In this document: positions 37,151-49,600 of the stretch, in pieces
How the letters are laid out: the number at the start of each line of letters is the position of its first letter
How positions within the stretch are numbered: the first letter of the stretch is position 1
Source: Silene latifolia
Lineage: Eukaryota; Streptophyta; Magnoliopsida; Caryophyllales; Caryophyllaceae
DNA: 64,000 bases
Direction of reading: 5' to 3'
Assembly: GCF_048544455.1 (NCBI RefSeq)
Contig: NC_133537.1
Span: 150,080,058-150,144,057, forward strand
Notes under the pieces: generated by a model
Seen by the model: only the letters and a program-made list of their open reading frames with translations
What the model was told of the DNA's origin: nothing
The model's database searches: none
Made by a program: the position numbers and the translations under genes

Positions 37151-38575
37151 GAACCCATTAAGTTGTCGATTACATGAATTCGATTTCTAATGTTTCCGCC
37201 ATTAGAATGATCATGTATGCCAACAGACGCATGTGCGGTGATGAAACATATGCCTAGGGCATTATAAGTCTATAACAAGATAATTCCCATGATATGGCTT
37301 ATGAGAGCCTTAAAGAACATCCTTGAAATTCTTGAGAAGAGTTACGGATTCATTCACATGTTTGGATGATAAACTAAATTAAGTGTTGAAGGGTTGCACA
37401 AACTTTAGTTTCCAAACTATAAGGGATTTGTTGAAATCCTAGAGTGACTTGTTGACTAAGGAGTAATAGACTAAAAAAGGTGTTTTAGTTTCGCGCATTG
37501 AAATATCTACAAAAGGAATCTAAGTAAATTGTGATAATATGGTCAACGTAGGGATTAAGAGTGAATCCCACTTCAAATGAATTTATCACAAGTTATGCGA
37601 TAACAGTGGGAGCTTCTTTCAAGTTAAAGAGCTCAGGTCTAGTATGCAGTCTAGACATATACTTAGATAAATTCATGTCATTATAAATGACATTGAATAG
37701 ATGGAAAAAGCGATTAATAAAGTTGGAATATATGGATATCAGGTATATCCACTTGCCAAGCTTGTATTGCATTTTAACTAGTGTTATAATACACTATAGA
37801 TTATAGAATATGAAGTAGTAAGAGTGTATTGACTATTCATATGTGATAATCACATTTATCGTTTGAGTTTTATTAAACTCACCCGCTACCTTGTCGTATC
37901 CGAATGGGTTGTAGAGACAAATTGAACCCCATTAAAGTGAACTGGATTGACATGGTATTCGCCCCTAGTTACTTATATGAGGTGACGTCTCCAAGTGACT
38001 AGAGTGTGATGCGATTGATGGCAAGTTCAAGTGTCATAGAGTCATATGGGATGACTAGTCGATCACATAGACAGACTGTATGGGACAATCTGTCGGGCAG
38101 TGACCGCTTATAGAGTTCTGGTAATTCATAAAGCCTGGTCGTGGCAAGAGCTACTATAATATTCTTATGAGTCAATTCTTTTGACTAGAGACTATTCACC
38201 CAAGTTGGCACAAGTTCTTATTAGCTTTGATTTATACTCGACGATTTCGTAAATGAGGTCAAACTAGGTATATTTTGGGTTATGATGGACTGTGGCTGAA
38301 CGAAGGGAATAGGGCGATAGAAATTGTCCACCCCTTGTCAGGGTTGTTTGAAATCTCAAGGCCACTCGAGGAGTAGTTAACTGGAAATGCGTGGCCACTC
38401 TCGGAAGGTATCTATGATGGATAATTCCGGTCAGACAGTTAATCTCCAAATCGAGAAAACCACTCAAGATATGATCAAATGTATGTACGACCTGCAAGAC
38501 ACCTTGCATTGAGTGGGAGATTGTAATAGGACAAGAGAATTGGTGACGCACACTTGTCGAGGACAAGTGGGAGAT

Positions 38576-39868
38576 TGTTGGGAAATGTGTCCTCAACAAT
38601 AGTGCGATCACAAGATTTAAATATCATTATTAAATCTCATATTAAGAATACGTGAGGGATGATTCTTTATACAGTCGACTGACCGTCATTAATCGGTAAT
38701 GATTGGCTAACTAGAGTTTGACATTACTGTCGTGTGACGGTGGTGGTCAGTTGATCCCTTTAGGTCACACCTATAAGATGAGGCCCAAATAGATATTTAA
38801 TTAATTGTATGCGATACGAATTAATTAATTCCTTAATTGTGGGAGTGTAATTTTGCGTCTTATTTTAATGTGATTAAATAAGATTTAATTTAGTAATTAA
38901 GCGTTAAATTACTAAATTAGTTGAGGTATTATGTAAGTTTTGAGGTAGAGGAAATTAGTTATTTAAAGCTACAAGAAGTTGTAATTTTAACCAACTAGTA
39001 ATTATGGGACCCATTATATGTTGATATAATGGTAGTTTACTACTCAGAAAGTGGAGTGTATATTATATTATTAAGTGTAATATTTAAGTGTTAAATGATT
39101 ACATTAATAATTAAATTTGTAAGATAGTTAAACATAAGACTTATAAGCATTTGTGGGACAAATGACAAAAGGCAAAAATGGACCATATAAGGACCAATAT
39201 TTCGGCCAAATAAGATGAGCAAAAGATGCTCTTTTGTCTTTATTGTTTTATGATTAAAGCTTGATAGTTACCTTGCATACTAGCTTTAATCATTCCAACT
39301 CTTACACACTCTACCTAAATAAAACAAGTGAATAAAAACAAGAGAAAATATATTCCCTTGGAGCTCTACAAGCCACCGGTTTTTTGGCTTACAAAAGGGG
39401 CATTAGTTGCTCATTTTTTGTTGTTGCTTCTTCACTTGTTTTTGCTCATTTTGCCTTAATCTTCTTCACATGCAAAATCAATAAAACTCTCTATAAATAC
39501 TAATACACTAAATCTATTACTAGAGGTAGTAATATAAGAATATTAGTATCATTAAGGTAATATTTCTACTACATATCTAGTTAATATTAGTAGAGATTTT
39601 TGGGATTAATCTTGGGTGCAATTTAATGGAGTGACTTCTATACTTGGAGTCTTAGGAGGATCATCCATCATATTTAGCTCAAGAACAAGTGAAGGAAGGT
39701 GACCTTACTTGTGCCCATTATTTCGAAACACCTAACAATGTAAGGAACGTTGTTTTTCTTATAAATCTTTCATTTTGTTATGCATGCTCTAGATCTTAAG
39801 AACAAATAATTAACAAGTTAATTAGTTCACTATTAGAGGAGTCTAATAAAAGGTATATGAACCTAACA
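38576..39868 (+). mobile_element. 3' LTR of the plus-strand copia element
   Basis: Starts TGTTGGG directly after the PPT and ends CCTAACA before the AAACT duplicate. Confidence 0.93.
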
Positions 39869-39873
39869 AAACT

Positions 39874-42058
39874 TCCCAACTCTCACGGGAACATCTTCCC
39901 ATATCCCTAACGGTGTCTTCGTCGATCTATCGACCATTTGGAGTGTGATGTTGGTACATTTAAGCTCTCCCATCCCTAACCTTTTACTAACCGAATACGG
40001 CATAACACTCGCGCTTGCTCCTAGAACACACAAAGCCTTGTTGATCGTGGTGTCGCCAATGGTACACGGTATAGAGAAGCTTCCCGGGTCTTTAAGTTTC
40101 GGAGGTAAACTCCCTTGAAGGATTGCACTACTCACCTTAGTGAAGGCGATAGTTTCAAGCTTCTGGATCGACTTCTTTTTCGTAAGGATGTCCTTCATGT
40201 ACTTTGCATAGGCCGGCACGTGATTGATTAATTCCGTGAAAGGAATCGAGACTTCCAAATTTTTCACAATTTCCATAAATTTTCCAAGTTGGTCATCAAA
40301 CTTAGGCTAAGCTTGACGGCTTGGGAATGGAAGTCTAATCACAATGGGCTCCTTCTCCTTGGCCTTCTCTTCACTTTTCTTTGAAACTTCTTCTTTTGTT
40401 GGTTCTCCTTCCTTGGAGTTTTGCACAACTTCTTCTTTGTCACTAGCTTCCACAACTTCATCCTCGACTTGCTTCTTTGGTCTTTCATATCTCGTACCAC
40501 TCCTCAAGTGAATGGCACTAACCGTTTCATGTCTTGGGGGATTTCTTTGAGGTCATAATTGCCCCTTTTGTCTTTAAGAACTTGAAGATGCTAGTTGGGT
40601 TAATTGAGTTTCCAACATTTTTGTGTGGGCTAGGATGTTGTTGATGGTGATGTCCTTTGCTTGGCTATCTTTTTGCATTTGAGTGAAAAACTTTTGTTGA
40701 TTCTTTTGCATTTGGAGGACCGCTTTTTGAACATCAAAACCTTGGTCATTTTGTTGATTGTATGGAGTTTGGTTTTGGTAACCTTGGTTTTGGTTGAAAA
40801 AGGGCCTTTGGTTTTGGTTTCTCATGGGAGGTGGGGTGTATGTTGGTTGAGGGTTTTGAACATTTTGGCTTTTGTATGAGAGATTTGGGTGGAATTTGGT
40901 GTTTTCATTGTAATAATTAGAATAAGGAGTACCACTCTTGTATGCTTGAAAAGCATTCACTTGTTCATTTGTTCCCCTACATTCACTTTGGTCATGTCCC
41001 AAAGTTCCACAATTCTCACATATCCCACTTGGGATTGATGAAGATGATACCATGGCATTAACATGATGCTTTGGTGATTTTGAGGCTTCTTCAAGTTTAG
41101 CCATAGCCTTCTCAAACTTCAAGTTAATGGTATCAATATGAGCACTAAGTTGAGCACCCAATTTAGTAATAGTGTCCACCTCATGCTTTCCTCCTCTAGT
41201 AGCCTTGCGAGGTCTACTATATTGTGAGTTATGGACCGTCATTTCCTCAATCTTGTTCCAAGTTTGATTATCGTCAACTTCGGTGAATATACCATTCGAT
41301 CCCATGTTGAGAATGTTTCTTGAGTCTTCATAAAGACCATTCCAAAATTGTTGTACCAAGAACCACTCGCTAAGTCCATGATGAGGACATGAGCGACAAA
41401 TTCCTTTGAACCGCTCCCAAGATTCATACAAATATTCTTCATCCCTTTGCTTAAAACCCGTAATTTGAGCTCTTAGCATGTTAGTCTTTTCCGGAGGGTA
41501 GAATTGTTTGTAGAAAGCTAGAGCCAACTTCTTCCAAGAGTCAATTCCAAGAGTAGCCTTATCACGGCTCTTCAACCAATGTTTTGCGGTGCCGATTAGA
41601 GAAAAAGGAAATAAGACCCATCGAATTTGGTCTTGAGTTACACCGGTTTGTGAGATCCTATCACAATAGTCAAAAAAATTCTCCATGTGAGAGTGAGGGT
41701 CTTCACTAGGCATCCCCCCAAATTCGCTTCTTTCGACTAACTAGATAAATGCGGATTTTGCAATGAAATTTCCGGTTAAGTGTTGTGGTGTGGGAGTACC
41801 ATTGGGTAGGTTCTCCTCGGTTGGTATGGAATGTGATGAAAATTGAGGCATTGTGGGTTGATTTTATATTGGATTTTGTGTTGGGTTCTCCTCGCCTTCT
41901 ATTGCAAAAGGGTTGACGAACTCAATAGTGTTTGGTTGAATATCTACAACCTCACCAATACCTCTCAAAGTACCTCTAGCAAGTCTTCTATTGTTTGTCA
42001 AAGTCCTTTCAATTTCGTGATCAATGGGTAACAAGTTACCTTGTGATCTTCTAGACAT
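39874..42058 (-). pseudogene. Athila gag-protease ORF, first part, with in-frame stops only
   Basis: From the ATG at 42058 (MSRRSQGN) a single frame covers Gag and the protease start with no frameshift. It is broken by TAA 41864-41866, TAG 41741-41743, TAA 40574-40576, TGA 40553-40555 and TAG 40307-40309. The Gag capsid (retrotransposon gag type) lies at about 41713-41200 with IGTAKHWL and WERFKGICRSCPHHG. The knuckle CENCGTLGHDQSEC is near 41000, then a Gln/Asn-rich stretch. The protease part (40276 down) has FSIPCTIGD and LCVLGASASVMP. Athila normally has Asp before LGAS, so the catalytic Asp appears replaced by Val. The ORF continues at 31230 beyond the copia insertion. Confidence 0.82.
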
Positions 42059-42186
42059 GCAAAATATCAAACAACTCGAAAATAATTAGAACAAACCTTG
42101 AGGAGTTTTACTTCCCCAAGGCAAAGAAAGACACAACTAATAACAATCTCAGAAAATCAAATCAAGTTAACACGAGTCCACTTAAA

Positions 42187-42194
42187 CGGCGCCA
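42187..42194 (-). other. Primer binding site, tRNA-Asp type (partial match)
   Basis: The minus strand reads TGGCGCCG then TTTAAGTGG, four bases after the LTR end ACCA. Only the first ten bases match the usual Asp-type site. Confidence 0.65.
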
Positions 42195-42198
42195 TTTT

Positions 42199-43483
42199 TG
42201 GTCGGACTCACTTGGAGATTTAGTTTTCGGTTACTTGTCGTTAAGAGCACCTAGACCAAAACAATATTTATAACTTCACAAATAACTCTACTATTAGTAA
42301 AGAGGCAAGTAAAGGTCGGATCCCAAGGGACGGGTATTGATGTAGGATTTTCGATTGCAAGTAGCGGTGTCTAGGGGTGTCACGATTTGGGGTTGAGATG
42401 AGAAGATCACTAAACTAAGTAGCAATAAAAGTAAACAAGCAAGATAATTAAAAAGGGATGTAAACAATTGATAAAAAGCACTAGGGTGTCATGGGGTCAT
42501 AGGGGATTCATGGGAATTGATCATACAAACATATTCTCAAATTATAATAAAGCAATTATTGTTGTGATGGATCGAGTTGGTTTATATCTTACAATCCTAG
42601 GAAGGTTTGGGTCCCGGAGCCGAATCGATTAGATTGTATAACACCTACAAGTCGACTTAATCCTCCCTACTCAACTATATGCATGGTCTAATGAGACTCG
42701 AGTTGGTTTATGTCTTACAAGTCTCATTGAAAAGGTAAGTGATGGGTAAAAAATGTAAGGATTCATAGGCTCGCATTTCATCAAACATAACATGTGCATA
42801 AGTTGAGATCACAACAAGCAAGCAAATAAACTATGAAAACATATTAAATTAAGCATGAATCATCCCCCATGTTGGTTTCCCCTAATTACCCATTAACCCT
42901 AGTTAAGGAAACTACTCACTCATTATCAAGTTTAGCATGTTAACAAGGTTGTCAATCACATTAACAAAGCAAAACATGATGAATAAATAAAGATGATTAA
43001 CAATAATTAAAAAGGGATTAAGAGGATTATACCTACTAATGATTCCAAATTAAAGCAAAGAATAATAGAAGTACTTGATGATTGATTTGAATGTTGTCAA
43101 TCTCCCAATAATAACCCAAATAATCTTCAATTACCCAAAATAAAAGATGAACAAAAGAGAAATTAAGGAAATGAGATTTGTATTAAGACTTGATTAGAAG
43201 TTGATTACAAGATTAAGAAGAGATTAGAATGATATAAACTACACTAAGTATTGATAAGAAGAACATGATTATCTAATTAGACTAATGGAGTATTTATAGT
43301 GGGGATTAGGTACACATATTAGGGTTTTCTAAGGGCTTAAATGACGATTAAGTCATTGAGGAATCGCTCCTCTCAAAAGAGATGTCGGTCTCCTTTTTGC
43401 CGGTCTTTCATAAATATGTGCATCTTTCAAGGAGCATGAAGAAAGGACGTATGGGACTGTAAGGGAATCCGAGCGTCCAAGGT
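42199..43483 (-). mobile_element. 5' LTR of the Athila element, outer end missing
   Basis: Near-identical to 11664-12943. Similarity ends at 43483 within AATCCGAGCGTCCAAGG. The TATA box is at 43291-43298. The missing part corresponds to 12944-13436, that is, the word array and the LTR tip. Confidence 0.88.
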
Positions 43484-44666
43484 ACAGGCACGGTGTTGGC
43501 CACCCAGTCAGACTATTCAGACACTTTGTTGAACTCGGCCTTGAACTGTTGCTTCACGGGTTTAACTCCGGGCTTAGTGGGTATCCTATGGTCTGCAATC
43601 TCCCTGTCGATCCCAAGCATATCTCTGTAGGACCAGGTGAATACGTCCTTGTATTCGTGTAGGAGGTCAATGAACTGTTGTCTTTCCGAGGGGTCAAGGG
43701 TTGTCCCTATCCTAAATTCTTGAGGTGTGTCGTTGGTTCCTACGTTAATAGGTTCGGTCTCCTCAATGATGGGAGTCCTGGTTTCCCGTTTTTCAAGTTC
43801 TTTGGCTAGGTAAGGTGTGTAGTCACTCAAGTCAAATTCCTCATAGTCATTCAGAATTGCATTGCAGTTAAATTAAGACGAGTCATAAGCAAACTTACCG
43901 TTCATTAAGTTGACTTGAGAGAAGATCTCGGATAGGACAGATATCTCATGGGCAGTCAGAGGCGACACAGCAGAGGAGGTGGCCCCTAGAACAAGCTCCA
44001 GGTTGTCACTTTCCATGGGAGTGGGGATGACCCTAATTGACTCAGCCTTTGAAGCAGCCATATGTTTGTGATAAAATAGAGGGAAGGGGACTCTGACTGG
44101 GGCATCAGGAGTGCTAGGAGCTAGGACAGAATCTGACTCTGACTCAGACTCAGATTCTTCTTCACTTCCCTCTTTGAACATGGGGCCTTCTCCAGTTGTA
44201 ATCTTGAGAATGCGGCCTTGACGATCGGTCCACTTGACAGTTTTCCTCCAGCCTTGTGTAGTCTTCTCTGGGTCAGTATCAGATATTAAGGCGGTGGGGT
44301 TAAACTGGTTGTCTTTTAGAGCGATGTTGATGATGTCCTCATAGTCGAGGTGCTTGATGTTGTCTTCTTCGAAAAAGAGAGAGACAGCTTATCCGTCGAG
44401 GCATGGGGTCGACTCAGACTTGGTTAATGCAGCTTTGGTGTTGTCGGGGAGGAAGTAGCAGTCTTGGAAGACTTCTACACCCGGGTGCCGGACTTTGTCC
44501 ACAGAGTTATAGATCGGCTCAGGAAAGCCGTGGTAGAGTTCGGACTCTCCCTCGGGGACGAAGTATCCATTGAGGGTCAAATGATAGGGACGGAGGATGT
44601 CTCCGTGCTTCTTGCGCATCCGTATTAGGAGGTTCATATCCTGGATGTCTTCATCGGTAGGCTCAT
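43484..44666 (-). pseudogene. Tat element B: protease-RT linker and RT start
   Basis: A continuous frame is interrupted by TAA at 44389-44391, TAA at 43873-43875 and TAG at 43513-43515. It begins PTDEDIQDMNLLI, joined in frame to 51815 after removal of the chromovirus-like insertion. It contains LTLNGYFVPEGE and YHGFPEPI (Tat Gag-Pol linker), an acidic ESESESD stretch, then IDLLHEYKDVFTWSY, DMLGID and IPTKPGVKPVKQ, the characteristic lead-in to Ty3/gypsy RT. RT breaks off at WVANTVPV where the Athila LTR begins. Its role would be the N-terminal part of Pol in a Tat lineage element; it cannot function as is. Confidence 0.83.
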
Positions 44667-45999
44667 TGTAACACCCCCATACTCCAAGTGCCTTACCAGG
44701 ACCACTCAGGTATAAGGATGCTACCATCTCGGTTGCCCGAGGCATGATAATCATAAGACAATGAAGAAACATACTTTATTAAATAAATTTACGTGATTAC
44801 ATTACAAAACCAACTGCAAGCAAAATACAATTTGTTCTCAAACTATAAACCAACCTGAAAGGAACTATTCTAATAAACACGGCGGAAGACTAAAGACTCG
44901 ATATGTGATGACTCCATCTGACTAGATCCCACGCGTATCCAAGATATATCCGCAAGCAACTGCTCACCACCCCGAATGGATCACCACAGTTTTTAAAACA
45001 TTTAAACGGGGTCAGTACTAATCACACAATCAATATAGATAACAATAATAAGATAAGTAGACAGCTGAACTGTCACACACACACACACATACCACCAACT
45101 CCCATCACCTCAATCGACCGTCCATCCTTTGGACTACCGCCTGGGGGACCGCAACCGTTCCCACCTAAGCCCCGCTCATCATACGAGCGATAACCCTGTC
45201 CATTAATGTGCACATCCCCTTCCGTGGCGGGTTCCACGAAGGGCGAAACTAGGGCGTGAAGTCACTCCATAAGTGACCCCACTCTCCGAGAACGCATCTC
45301 GAGAGCCATAGACAACCAATCACAATCGCAATCACAATCACAATCTTCATATCAAACAACTAACTACAGCACATCACCAATATCCCATTATGGGACTAAT
45401 ACTGAGTAGGAAATCCTACCTGGAAAGCACAACAAGCAGACGGTATCTACAGCTGTATCAAAACGCCTCTTCTACGAACCCTCCTCCTATCATATAACAC
45501 ACATAGACCATACATCACATACTACACATAAAAACCCCCAATTCCTAAACTAGGGTTTAACCAAACTTAATTAAACATTATAAAAACTATATTAAAAGCT
45601 TACCCTCGTCGCAAGGAATCCAACGACACGAAAAACGACAAAGACCGACCGTCTGAACTCCGGGAATTGCTAAGAATGCGATTAGGAAGATGAAGTGGTT
45701 GCTTTCTCTTTTAAACAGGGTTTTAGGTTTTGTAAAAGTGATTTAAAACAATGACGAATATGTTTAAATACCTTAATCGCATAATTAACAAAACCCGAGA
45801 AAACTCCCCGTAAAACCGGACACTCGATCGAGTACCCAAGGTACTCGATCGAGTACCCCCTTACTCGATCGAGTATCCCAGCTACTCGATCGAGTACCCA
45901 ACAGGTCAGAAACTATTTTAAAACGCAACTTACCCTTACTCGACAGAGTAAGGCCTACTCGATAGAGTACCCCAAGACTTATAAATACGGAGTATTACA
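44667..45999 (-). mobile_element. 3' LTR of the chromovirus-like element
   Basis: Contains the CTCGATCGAG cluster at 45821-45970 and an AC dinucleotide run near 45078-45090. Pairs with 50472-51810. Confidence 0.9.
45821..45970. repeat. Cluster of CTCGATCGAG words in the chromovirus-like 3' LTR
   Basis: Four exact CTCGATCGAG copies plus two variants (CTCGACAGAG and CTCGATAGAG), close to the LTR's transcription-upstream end. The same cluster recurs at 51631-51780. Confidence 0.92.
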
Positions 46000-46620
46000 G
46001 TCTTCCCTCCTTAAAAAGAACTTCGTCCCCGAAGTTCAACCCATACTCTAAAAACAACCATACTAACTCGACCAAGACACAACAACATAACTAAGAACTC
46101 AAAAACTCGACCAAACATAAAACATGAACTCTTAACCCCCATTCTACCAACTATGTTTACTTCCACAACATGACTCACTATATCGTATCTACCACATATA
46201 TATCTCTCACGACACCAACTCCATACATAATCAACTACCATCCTCTAATGCTGCTAGCTCCATAATATCATCAACTATCAAACCCAATACTAAGACACTC
46301 ATAGACATCAAACGGAATGTTACATTCTACCACCCTTAAAAGTAACTTCGTCCTCGAAGTTTACTCAGACTCATAACATCATCCTCCAACTGTCAACACT
46401 ATATAAAATATTCTCATACTCCGAAGCATCACACTACTACAAGCACGGCCATGGCCTTTTATAAGTATCATCCACAAAACAAATCCCTCCTTTACGCTAC
46501 GCTAACACTCTACTTCCAATTATATTACAACATGCACCACCATGAAACTCTCTTTTATCGCATCCTACTCCTCTTAAGACAAATGTTACGTCCTCGTAAC
46601 TCACTAATACTAAATCCTAG
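46000..46620 (-). repeat. Three copies of a small hairpin next to purine-rich tracts
   Basis: Plus-strand copies are AACTTCG-TCCC-CGAAGTT (46019-46036), AACTTCG-TCCT-CGAAGTT (46344-46361) and GTTACG-TCCT-CGTAAC (46585-46600). Each lies beside a CCTCC or CCACC..TTAA tract (PPT-like on the minus strand). The second is followed on the minus strand by TGTAACATTCCG, resembling an LTR start. The stem sequence differs in the third copy while pairing is kept. Confidence 0.8.
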
Positions 46621-49600
46621 CTATATCGTGTCATTATCCTCATCACCACCGCATGTCAAAGATAACCACTTATAATCTAAACACTCGCCATGCATATATC
46701 CAAGGCTCTCTTACTTAAACAACTCTCATACTTCACTTCTCTCGTCACACCACCTAACCTATACCACAAAATCCTTAATTTAACCCAAAACTTCACTTGT
46801 TCCCTATTACCGCAACATGACACACCTCTCTATATAAACTACATAAAACTCTTACCGCCAAAAGCATAACTCACGATCCACACTTGTTACGTACACTCAC
46901 GCTAGATCCTCAAGTTCCTTTCTTTTATTACCGCAAGCCTCATACATAACTTAACACGACACTAATTACTCAACGCCCTACACTCCTTTGTCTCAACAAA
47001 GGATTATGAACCACCTGCATATATCGATTATTACCACACATGTTCTACGAATCACTTGCCATTACCATGTCCACTAAAGCCTTATCTAGAACAAGATCAA
47101 AATTATCAGTAACAACCTCTCACAACCGTGTCCCATCAACAGAATATCACTATACCATGACAACAAAGAAAACATATACCACTCTATTTCATATCATATT
47201 CTACCCTCATTCCCAACTTAACCTGGTAAGAAACATCAATAACAAAACAATTGTCTATCTGTACAAATTTGAAACTCACAGAAGCAACATCAAACAAAAC
47301 AACAATCTATGTATGACTGGTATGTACTTTCGAAACTCGAATCATAATCATCCCACCTACTCCACCACAACCGGTGACGGCATCACAACACCGCCACCAA
47401 TGACCACACCGCGGTGCGAAAATACCCGCATCACAAAGCACTATGTACCGTGCCCGGATCACCACCCGAGGCACAACAACCACATCGATAGTCATCACAA
47501 CTGCATACAACTCCCATAAATACTGACTCGGAATAACTTCTCAGACAAGAAAAACTTATTCAAATCCACTTTACTAAATCACATCGCAACATATTGTATG
47601 AATTAAACAAATAACCTCATGAATATCATCTCTACCATTTCACGGAATACACATGTGTTATTAATACACATAAAATTATAACTAGCCATGTCAAATTAAT
47701 CAAGTTATTACCTTTTTGGATATTATTCAATTAAATTACCGTGTCCAACCTATATATATTACAGAACATTCATAAAACAACTTTATAATTATCACACCAT
47801 ACCACTTCTTGTGAGGTCAGAACCTCACACAAACATTTACACATATCATAGACCCGTAATCACAACCAACTAGTCAATCCTGACCACGTAAGTTACCACT
47901 CAACAACGGTTACCTGTCGCCCGAGCTTAACTCGCATGCCCCTCATCACATTCTTCCATTCGCATAACCAGCACCTTCTGCCATACATAACTATGCAGCT
48001 AACACTCACTATGAGAAACCGCCTCCTAAGACTATGTCTTATACTTCCTCACAACCATACCTATCAATTCAATCTCTACAAAATCAACCTCTTTAGAATT
48101 GCCATCTTTCCTATTTATCATTAACCTTAACCACTAGAGACAACTCCTCCACACAACTACCGTTCGTACATCAACTTCTTACACTCATCTCTAAACATCA
48201 CCGTTTCTTCCCTATCTTTGGTTATCATCCCCAATAACGAGCATCAAATCCATCAACCAAAATTACCTCAACATAATTCCCAATACTATTCTTAATTGTA
48301 TCATCATCTAACTCTCCACCAAAATCTCATATCCTGCAGATATTCTACCAACTTCTTACTTTCCTTAATTCCTCAAAACTCAAGACTAATCATGTTATTC
48401 CGAAACTCCTATATAACCATTAATTCAATTCCTCATGATAGTATCATGCATCTTGACGATTCCTTACTTTTATATCACACAACTCCGGTGAACATTTTCT
48501 TAGCTTACTTTTTACTCTTCTTTTCTCTTCACATTCAATAATACCATTTAATAGCTCAACTCCTTATTACTTCTATCTAATTCTTTAGTGCTCCGGTTAC
48601 CTTCTCATTCTGCCAAAGCTCAAATACCATTATTTCATGTCGATATCATCTCACTCATTCTTACCATGGATCTTCTCTTATTATGCTATCGCTCACACTT
48701 GTCGCTAACCTATCCATAAAATCAACGTTCACTGTTTAAACAACTTCATTTCATGCCGTTAAATGCCCAAAGAAATCACACGTAGTTTCACCTCTTAATA
48801 AACCAATTCTCCCAAACTCACTCACTGTCTACAAATCCACCTCGCAACATGTCTCCATAAAGTTCACTATATACTACTCTTCTCAACCCCTTTAAAACGA
48901 ACTTTCACTTTGTATATTCTTAACCCACACGACTCCTAACCATCTCACTCCATAATTCTTTACACATCTCAAGTTGCCACTATCCAAACCTTCCTTTCAA
49001 TCTTTTCATCCTCACGTTCCTTAGACCCACATCATCCCTTACCCACTTTCACTTACTTTTACATCACTCAATTTCGCGAATAAATCACTCACCACGTCTC
49101 ACCAAAACTTGCACCATGCCTCAATCAGCTCATCAATATTCTTTTTCTTTTTCCACTTCTCAGCACAACCACATATAGCTCATCTCCTCCCACCAAACTC
49201 ATACTCACCACAAGGTGCCACTCACCACCCCATAAGATTGGGTAACTTACGTATCAAGACCAACTTACATGTAAAGCAATGCATAAAGAAGTAAAATATC
49301 AACTTTGAATTAAACATAATATGCAACGAATGTCAAAAGATAAGCATATGACCCAAAATATGGGTCACTAGATCGAGTACAGGCCACTCGATCGAGTAAG
49401 GGACTTACTCGATCGAGTAGGTGAAGATCAGAAGCACGTAAAACAAATCACCAGGGCTACTCGATCGAGTAGCTAAGGTACTCGATCGAGTGCCCCCTTA
49501 CTCGATCGAGTACCGAGGATACTCGATCGAGTACCCCAATTCTCAGCACTGTCCAGTTTTCGTAAAACAGTCATAACTCACTCATTACTTGGTCGTTTTG

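Larger units (their letters stand above)
31236..39868 (+). mobile_element. Copia-type LTR retrotransposon, plus strand, decayed pol
   Basis: LTRs 31236-32528 and 38576-39868 are both 1293 bp, start TGTTGGGAAATG and end CCTAACA, and are very similar. TSD AAACT lies at 31231-31235 and 39869-39873. The PBS TGGTATCAGAGC is at 32531-32542 and the PPT GGACAAGTGGGAGAT at 38561-38575. Internal order is leader, Gag knuckle (34650-35198), integrase relic (35681-35791), RT relic (about 36893), then LTR. Integrase before RT marks the copia superfamily. Near-identical LTRs with a ruined pol suggest it was mobilised by another element. Confidence 0.93.
11664..43483 (-). mobile_element. Athila-type element lacking pol, split by two copia insertions
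   Basis: Both LTRs are recognisable: 11664-13436 (3', complete) and 42199-43483 (5', missing about 490 bp of its outer end). They are nearly identical where they overlap. The PBS is at 42187-42194, gag-protease at 42058-39874 plus 31230-30613, an envelope-position ORF at 17017-15428, and a PPT next to 13436. Subtracting the two copia insertions (17896-30439 and 31236-39868) leaves about 10.6 kb. In that restored order the protease is followed only by non-coding sequence and the env-like gene. No RT, RNase H or integrase is visible. The element lies inside Tat element B. Confidence 0.8.

Noticed and set aside
45060-45095. CA dinucleotide microsatellite as a distinct feature
   Set aside because: Only about six to seven repeat units, present in both LTR copies; ordinary low complexity.
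47040-47519. A 159-codon plus-strand frame in the chromovirus-like interior
   Set aside because: Composition follows the C-rich, G-poor strand bias (few stops on that strand); no recognisable protein and opposite to the element's sense.
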